From NCBI GenBank assembly GCA_023079485.1, contig CM041091.1:34037093-34101092 (forward strand): a DNA stretch of 64,000 nt, in the 5' to 3' direction. The stretch's first letter is position 1; the number at the start of each line of letters is the position of its first letter. A program made the translations under genes and the position numbers. Origin of the DNA: Archilochus colubris (Eukaryota; Chordata; Aves; Apodiformes; Trochilidae). Below the pieces are notes generated by a model that was not told the DNA's origin, did no database searches, and saw only the letters and a program-made list of their open reading frames with translations. Below, piece after piece: positions 56,931-64,000 of the stretch.

Positions 56931-59475
56931 GGAAAAGAAATGTTGTAAAGGACAAAAAAAAAAAAAAAAGAATCTGGTCTCCTGTTCATAACTTAGAGGC
57001 TGCCTTTGCTCTTCCCTCCCTTACACAAATACAACTGCTCAATGGTGATTCATTACTTGAGCATCTTACTGTAACCTGTGGAGTAAGCTGAGGTATGCAA
57101 GTGGCTTTATCCTAAAATAGCACTTTCTGTTCCTGGAATGGAGCTTCCTACCTCCTTTTAAACCAGGGCAACACATCAGGGCATTTGGACTCTGGTTAAA
57201 TGTGCAGTAGGTGGAAGAAGAGTCAGAAGCTCCCACTCCTAAAAATTAAAGCTCCCAAGAAAGTGCCCTCCTGGTTTCCTTTTTTACTTAAAACATGAGA
57301 CTCTCCCCCTGACCATGCTGAATTTCCAGGAGTTTGCAGTCTTTACAGCAGAGGAAAATCCTCCTTAGGCTCAGCCACCAGTGCTGGAGCCTCAGCAAGT
57401 TTGGGAAGGGGCGAGGAATCTCAGAGCACATCATTTGAGATAAGGATCAACCTCTTGATTTGAATTCCAGAGCTCTCAGCTGTGGTCTGCTGACATCTCG
57501 TCAGCACCCTGACATTTCCCAGTGATCTACCCTTTATATCACCTCAGCTCCAGAGGCCAGCTGACAAGATGCAAAGACATTCCAATTCTGATCCTAAGAC
57601 AAAGGAAGAAGTTTGAGGTGTTAAAATAAAGACTGCAAGAAAAAGAGCACAGAGATTGTTTCCTGAGATGCACAACACTTGCTCGGTTTGAGAACGGTGC
57701 CAAAAGTGCTTTTATTTCCAGATAATTCTTTGCTATGCTTCTCTTTTACTCTCATCTCTCAATTCCCTCTTTCAATCAATGCAGAGACGTGCCAGCCATT
57801 TGCAGGGATGGTTATTAAATGTGAAAAGGCTTTTAAAAGAACCCAAAGAAACAAAATTGTCACCATGAACTTAAAAAAAAAACAACCCACAACAGTTCCA
57901 AAAAATGCACTGGTTGAGTATTGACTAATGATGCATTTATTTCTCTCATATACTGGGAAAAATAATAAAATCCTACAAGTTATTAATTTAGCTTTCCACC
58001 TAGTTGCAAGTTAAAAAATAATGGGTGATTAGCACATGGATTAAAAAAAACCACCTTTATAGAGTCTTCATAAACAGGTAAATGTCATGTTCTGAATGCA
58101 GCAGATAATACAGAAGAATTATACAGGTTTAAGGTCATGGCAAAGCCCAGTGAAATTACTGAGTATCTTCACGTGCCACTCAGAAGCACTAAAGAGTATT
58201 CAGGATGAAACAAAATAGATATTAACTCCTAAATATAATTTAATATCAAACCAAGCAGCTGTCCTCCCACAAGCAAACAAAGATATTTATAAGTATATCC
58301 ATACTATATATATACACATATATAAACACTTGAGTTATCCAAACCTGGTTTAGCCAGGTTTTTTTTTTGCTTTTTTTTGGTTTTTTTTTTCAGTCCCTCT
58401 CTGCTACAGTCAATATTCTGAATTTCAGTGACCTCAGCTGCTGACTGCAACTTGAAGAGGGCACCCGAGCTGCTCCTACCTGGCCAGCTCTTGCAGTGCC
58501 TCCAGCTTTGTGTTCATAACTAACCCAGCAAAGGAAACTGATTTTCACCAAGTGCTCAGCACCAATTCTCTAAATACCAGAATCTCCTGCATGTGTCTCA
58601 AATTCACCCTGGCCAGGCTGGGGAGAGGAAATAGGTAAAGGGAGTCAGTCACGGTGAAGTGATTGCTGAAATGAATACTGAGAAGTGCTGAAAACCTGGA
58701 GACTGCCTTGTCCAGTACTGCTCAGGAAAAAGTATAAAAAAAAAAAGAAAAAAAGAAAAAAAAGCTGTTTTTCAAACCAGGAAAGATCAGAGGAATATAT
58801 ATGTGCATATATATATATAAATACATGAAAAAAAAAAAAGAAGTTTCTGTGCACAGACACAGAGTCATAGCAGCACACAGCTCCTTCCAGCATGTCAGGG
58901 GGGAACCCAGTGCCTGTCCCCAGGCTCCAGACACTGCTCAGAACTGGTTTAAAATCTCTCTCAGACAAACTGGAAATATTTTTCAGTTGCATTTGTTCTT
59001 ACTGTAGTTAGAGAGTTGCTACACTGTGTTTGGAAAAGGCAAGGGCATACACTGACTCTGTGCTCAGGATAATTCACCAGTGCCTCCTATTTCCACATCC
59101 TTCAATAAATACTTCTAAAACTCATAAAGACTTCTTTTTCACAAAGGATTCACTGGAAGGGCTGAACTACCACCACATGAGACTGCCATGCAGCAAAACA
59201 CAGCAAATTCTACAAAGTATGGCTTAAAAAGAAACCTCCTGTATTCTGGCTGCATTTTTTCAGTCGTCCACTTACCTAAATTTTGCCTTTTTTGTGTGTG
59301 CATTGTCTGCTAAATACTACCTAAAACAAGGTTGAATCTTGGTTTATTTGGGAAATGATTACAGATCAGTTTGTCTGTTCCATCTTGCAGGGATTCACAT
59401 CCTTGTTCCTCTCCTCAGTGTCTCAGGTAGTGCTGAGAAAAGCAACAGGCTCAGGAGGTGAGTCTCTTGATACTT

Positions 59476-59502
59476 TGTGTGTGTGTATATATATATATAT
59501 AT
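59476..59502. repeat. Compound (TG)n(TA)n microsatellite
   Basis: About five TG units pass directly into about eight TA units. It is a simple repeat likely to vary in length. Confidence 0.9.
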
Positions 59503-61892
59503 AAATATGGAACAATTATTGAAAAACATGCCTACATTTCATATCCACATCTGCAGTCTTACAAAAAAAAAAAAAAAAAATTGATTAATTAAGTTTATGA
59601 TGTGGCCACAGGGCCAAGAGACACACAAAAAAATCCACCTGGTCTGTAACTGTAGGAGGATTCAAAAATGCCCCAACTGGGAGATGTTGGCTCTGGTTCT
59701 GGAGAGCCACCACGCCAGCTGAGCTGCCTTCTCTCCTCTTCCCCTACAAAGCCCCAGATGGGAAGGGGATTGTGCAACAGGGCATAAAACTGGATGCTAC
59801 TGGGGCTGCTGGGGACAGCTACAGTTTTTGAAAATTAATATGAGCTGGCTGCATCCCAGTCTCTGATTTGAGGGATATTTTGTCAGCTGGTCAAGCCCCA
59901 GTTCCCAGTTAGGAGGTTGCTCAGTAGCCTGGTGGACTCCCAGCTAGACCTAGAACTGTTTTCAATAGGAAAGCAGCTGATAGATTTTTGTTTGAATTCT
60001 GCAAAAAGAGGGAGAAAGCAGCAGAGCCTTTGAACTTGATGTTTCCATTTTTTACAAATTCTTTTTTAAATCAGTCCAAGAGATTTCAGTATCCCTGAGA
60101 AAAAGTCATTGGAAGCTTCCCTGCACTTGAGACATTCAGTAGATAGACTGGAAAGCCAAATCCTTGGGACTGTGTGCCTGAACCAAATACCAAAAAAAAG
60201 GTGACCGGGAAAAAAAAATAATAATGGCAGGAATAAAAGTTTAAAATTAACACTCAACCTGCTCACCACCAGCACCTCAGCCCTTTCTGACCACCAGTGC
60301 AAGGCATTTTAATTTGCTACACTGTGGTAAGGAAAGTGGTAGGCATGTGCAAATATCAACATGATGCTGCACCAGCCCTGGGCAGGAACAAGATGGTTTT
60401 ACCCCACTCTGCCCCAGCTTGGAACCAGTTCTTCTGAGCAGCCAGCCCCACAGGACTGCAGATTTCTGTGTGTGTGTGTTTGCCTCTGCCATTCCCCAGT
60501 GTTCCTGGGCACTGCAGTCCCAGCCATGGAACTGCTCAGTGCTCTGTGTAATAAAACACTGAAGGCATCTGGGTTTTTTTGGACACGTGTCTTGGCACAA
60601 AGCTGGGCTTGAAGTGTTGGATTCTCTTTGCACAGTTTGGAGAGCAGCTTGTTTCCAGTGGAGCTGGAAACCTGTAACCATTCCTATCCTCTGCTGGGTA
60701 CTTAGTTGTAGTATAGCACTGTTTGGGTTTGTTTTCCAGTTGGAAAGCAAATAAAAATAAAAAAAAAAAAATTACGGGGGGAAAACTAAGAAAGACCAGA
60801 TGCTAATACTGGAATCTTAGAGCTAGGAGTTGTTATGGCAGTGTGGGGAGCTATCTAACAGGTCTTTTTAGACAAAACCTGGCCTGAAAGTGGCCTGAAA
60901 GCAGAATATTAAGTATTGTCAAAACAGGTTCCCCTCTCCCTCTGATGAAATTGCTTTTCCCAGGTACCTCACGTGGCTCCCACCCAAGCTCCCTGCCCAC
61001 TGCCCCAGCAGAGTGGGAGCAGCACTTGGCCACCTCTCCATCCATCCACACCATGGTTTACATTCCACTGCTTCCAGGGTCTCCCTTCATTACACATTTT
61101 TTCCCCATTGTTTAAGGCAGCAGGAAAATCCAGGAGACACTGGCTGTACAAATATCAAGCAGGAATGCAGAGAAGCAGCAGACAGCTCAGCTTTACTGCA
61201 TACCCAGAGCAAACCAAACCCTGACCCATTCTGCAGGTCCCTGCTGGTTCTCAGCCTGATGGAGCCACAAAACACTTTGGAGCTACTCTGGATTGCCAGA
61301 GTTGGAGCAAGTGGGCAAGGAAAAGACCCCCAAATTGGGCCTCTAGTAAATCAGAGTCTGAATGCAGTTTCTGATGGCAATTTTTCCCATTTTTATGCCA
61401 TTTGCCATCCCTGTGGTTAACCAAAGACATGCAATGACTGGAAGCAAACACCAATTCTTCTCCCTCTTGTTGAAATGACTTCCACCCTTCTGCTATCATA
61501 TTTGCTGTTAGATTTAATTTGTTTTGGTTTAGCACATTTTAGCTGAGCAACCAATCTGGATGTTATGACTTGAGCCTATTTTAGAATTGTTAAGGAATGT
61601 TTTTTTTTTCTTTTTCACAGTTTTTTTTTTCCTCAACCTGTCTGTATGCAGCTTGCACGCTGGGTTGTGTTTAAACAGAAGATCATCTGATAATTGCAAC
61701 ACCAGTGCTGGCATTGCTCTCGTGATGAGCCTGCCAGCATTTCCAGGTTGAATTTTGGCATGCAGCATTGCAGCCTGCAAGCCAATTTTATTAAATTGAG
61801 TAGAAGGAAAAAAAATATCTGTTTGGCTTCTTTCACTTGATAAGAATATAAACTAGACAAACATTTAAGAAGAATAAATTAATGTTGAAAAT

Positions 61893-61963
61893 ACAGGTCC
61901 TGACCTGCAGGTATTTTTTTGTGGTGTCTGCTACTGAGCTGAGGTGCCCAGGCCAGGACCTGT
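61893..61963. repeat. 15-bp inverted repeat, one mismatch
   Basis: acaggtcctgacctg (61893-61907) pairs with caggccaggacctgt (61949-61963) with one mismatch (a G-U pair if transcribed) around a 41-base loop. Confidence 0.7.
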
Positions 61964-64000
61964 AAGGGGGATCCCTCTCCAGCAGCACCACCCAGTCCCA
62001 GATGAGGGCATTAAACATGCAGTGGGTACAGGTTGGGGCACTGAGTCTCTGTCTTGCCCCTGCCAAGCACCTCCATGCACTCCCACAACGAGTCCAGCAC
62101 AGCTAAAACCAGTTCACCCCAAGAAATCCAGATTTCTCAGTAAAACCACATCCATCTGCACTTCTTATTGTTCAAGGGCCCACCAACTCCTCTGCAAAAT
62201 GTAAAACCTCACAGCAGCAGAATACAGATGAAAATCTGCACTTGCATAATTTTAAGCCTATGGGATAGTGATAATTACTGTTTTAGAATGGGATCAAAAA
62301 GCACAGATCTATAGAGACTCTTTGAAGTCAATATCTATTTATTATAATTACACAACATTTTCCATCAGACCTGAAAGCATTATTCAGGCATTAATAAATT
62401 AAAGTTCACAAAAGAAACGCAAGCTTCTGCCACTATTTAGAACCATTTTCTAGATGGGCAACCTGAGAAACAAAGATTTTAGGAGGGATTCCTTTGTGGT
62501 CAAGCAGCATTGGACCACAGGCTGTCAAATAATGTCCCATTTAGCTTCTAGGAGCCATCAGTGCTCCCTGCATTCTCACAGCTGGGACTTTGCTGGTTGG
62601 AGGGGCCAAAGGTGAACATTTTGGTATCTACTGAAGCTGTGTAGTAAATACAACTATTAGCACTTTGTATTTAAATCTGCCTTTATCCAACAATTGCACT
62701 GATTTGATGCCCATGAGCTGCATGGAAGCTTCTATGCCACACTCTTCACATGCATGAGAAGACAAAAGGAAGAAAGGGACTTGCACAGGGTGGTTTAGGG
62801 AATGGAAAGCCAAGGTGAGAGTGCTGGGAGCCAAAGCTCCCCTCACCCACTCCTGGATTCCAGCTTTGCACTGAAGGGTGAGGGAGATGTCAAGCAGCAC
62901 AGAGACACCAAACAAAACCATGAAACAATCTGGGGCAATCTTTGTACCAAGGCATAAAAGTTGGCTTAGCAGTTATTTCAAGCACAATGTAACCATGAGT
63001 TGTTGCATGAAATGGAAGCAAAGGGGGTCTGAATGGAGCTTGGGAAGCCCACCTTAGACTCCCGCAGCTGGTCCTAGGGGAAAGCAAGCAATGGTTCCTT
63101 GTGTTGCAGAGGACCATGTGTCCCCTCCCATGCCAGCCCTGGGGCAGGAGGACTCAGTGCTGGCACAGGCAGTAGCACCAGCTGAGAAATGGTACAACAG
63201 CATCCCGACCACCACGGGTTTGCCCCTCAGGAAAGGCTCCCACCAACTTCTTCTGCTGTGATTTTCCCTTTTTCATTATGTTTGACATTTTTGAGACTGA
63301 GCTTTGTTACAGACTATTAGCCTATGGCAGTAGGCTGGGGAGATAAGACTTCATCAAGCTATAAATCACAGAAAGGAGTGGAAAGCTGTGAAATCCTGAG
63401 GTTGCACCAGCAGGTCTGGGTGGGTTTGCCTGAGTGTTGTTCCACCAGCCACAATATTTCAAGTGACTGGAGGTAGGAGCCAACATTGCAGCTTGCAGGG
63501 AAAATGAGTTTGGTGCCTTGTGTCTGAATAGCAACACTATTAAAGTTTTGTACTTAGCAGTGTAGTTACTGACTTTGTGGGATCACTGTAGCAAGTTGTA
63601 AATGATGCATGAAATGAAGAATTCCTGCCCATCCTAAGGAGAGATAATGCACATAATAGACTGCCTTGCAATCACAGCTGTGCAGTGCTTTTTTGTTCTG
63701 CTCACAGAAATGCCCTCCAAACCCCAAAGCAACACTACATACAATGCATTCACTGGGTAGTTTGTTGGTTTGGATTTTTTTATCTCACTGGCTTTACATT
63801 AACAATTCTCCCTCTCCCTTCTCAGACACACGTTCAAGGAAGGCAGAGTTTGGGGACAATGGGGACACAGATGTCCAGAGCCCACTGCTCAGACCCAGGC
63901 TCCTAAGGATTCTCCTGCTCCTCTCCACTACCCCAGTGCCACAATAATTTTACAGCTGCTGCCCAGATGACATTTCATCTCAGACTTTAAACCACCACAG

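Larger units (their letters stand above)
56931..64000. other. Non-coding stretch, no gene recognised
   Basis: It includes (A)16 at 56954-56969, TA-rich patches at 58303-58325 and 58795-58824, T-rich tract 58361-58390, A/G-rich tract 58735-58763, a compound (TG)n(TA)n at 59476-59502, (A)18 at 59563-59580, (TG)n at about 60469-60480, T-rich tracts near 61600-61630 and a 15-bp inverted repeat with one mismatch (61893-61907 with 61949-61963). Frames are short. A minus-strand TTTAG|GTAAGTGG donor-like site lies at 59276. No gene is recognised to the end of the window. Confidence 0.5.

Noticed and set aside
1..64000. tRNA, rRNA or CRISPR loci
   Set aside because: No B-box (ggttcgaatcc-type) with cloverleaf arms, no rRNA core sequence and no regularly spaced repeats with unique spacers were seen.
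1..64000. Endogenous retrovirus or full-length LINE
   Set aside because: No gag/pol motifs such as YxDD in any frame, no paired LTRs, and only one CR1 3' fragment. Solo LTRs too diverged to see by eye cannot be excluded.

Overview
This window reads as intergenic or deep-intronic vertebrate DNA, most likely from a bird. The main clue is a 5'-truncated CR1 LINE 3' end (about 18565-18685) carrying the typical avian tail with the ggtcccttccaaccc block. Supporting clues are the generally CpG-poor, moderately AT-rich composition, the sparse interspersed repeats with no visible L1, Alu or B-type SINE, and a (CATCC)n pentanucleotide microsatellite. A passerine or other bird is my inference; the sequence alone does not fix the species or the locus.

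I find no protein-coding gene I can name and no tRNA, rRNA or CRISPR. The open reading frames are short, scattered on both strands and mostly explained by low-complexity DNA (Lys/Phe-rich frames over purine tracts, Gly-Met-Gly-Trp-Asp repeats over CATCC, and repeats over the 39-bp minisatellite). No chain of exons with conserved protein domains is visible. A few frames flanked by good splice-site matches are listed as weak exon candidates.

Layout. 1-12 kb: ordinary unique DNA, long A/T homopolymers, an A/T-tract inverted repeat (5673-5758) and two polypurine mirror-type tracts (6120-6481, 7460-7594). 12-17 kb: octamer-bearing AT-rich block, (CATCC)n array. 17.4-17.6 kb: a 209-bp foldback element with 85-bp arms, TG...CA ends and a 6-bp flanking direct repeat. 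18.6 kb: CR1 relic. 19-31 kb: ordinary DNA with a 17-bp minisatellite (21.24 kb), G-quadruplex motifs and an AT-rich candidate conserved block (24.6-24.9 kb). 31.2-38 kb: the most regulatory-looking part, with long AT-rich homeodomain/POU-motif blocks flanking a CpG-enriched island-like kilobase (32.88-33.95 kb) that also holds a hairpin and a short exon candidate. 38-50 kb: ordinary DNA, two separate 25-bp-period duplications, one carrying paired MEF2-type sites. 50.2-50.8 kb: second CpG-enriched patch. 54.19-54.68 kb: a minisatellite of 39-bp and 25-bp units. 56.3-56.9 kb: candidate conserved block ending in an RFX-type X-box. 57-64 kb: ordinary DNA with TA/TG microsatellites.

The most plausible function for the window is long-range cis-regulation in a gene desert or big intron. 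That is inference: it needs cross-species alignment, which I could not run.
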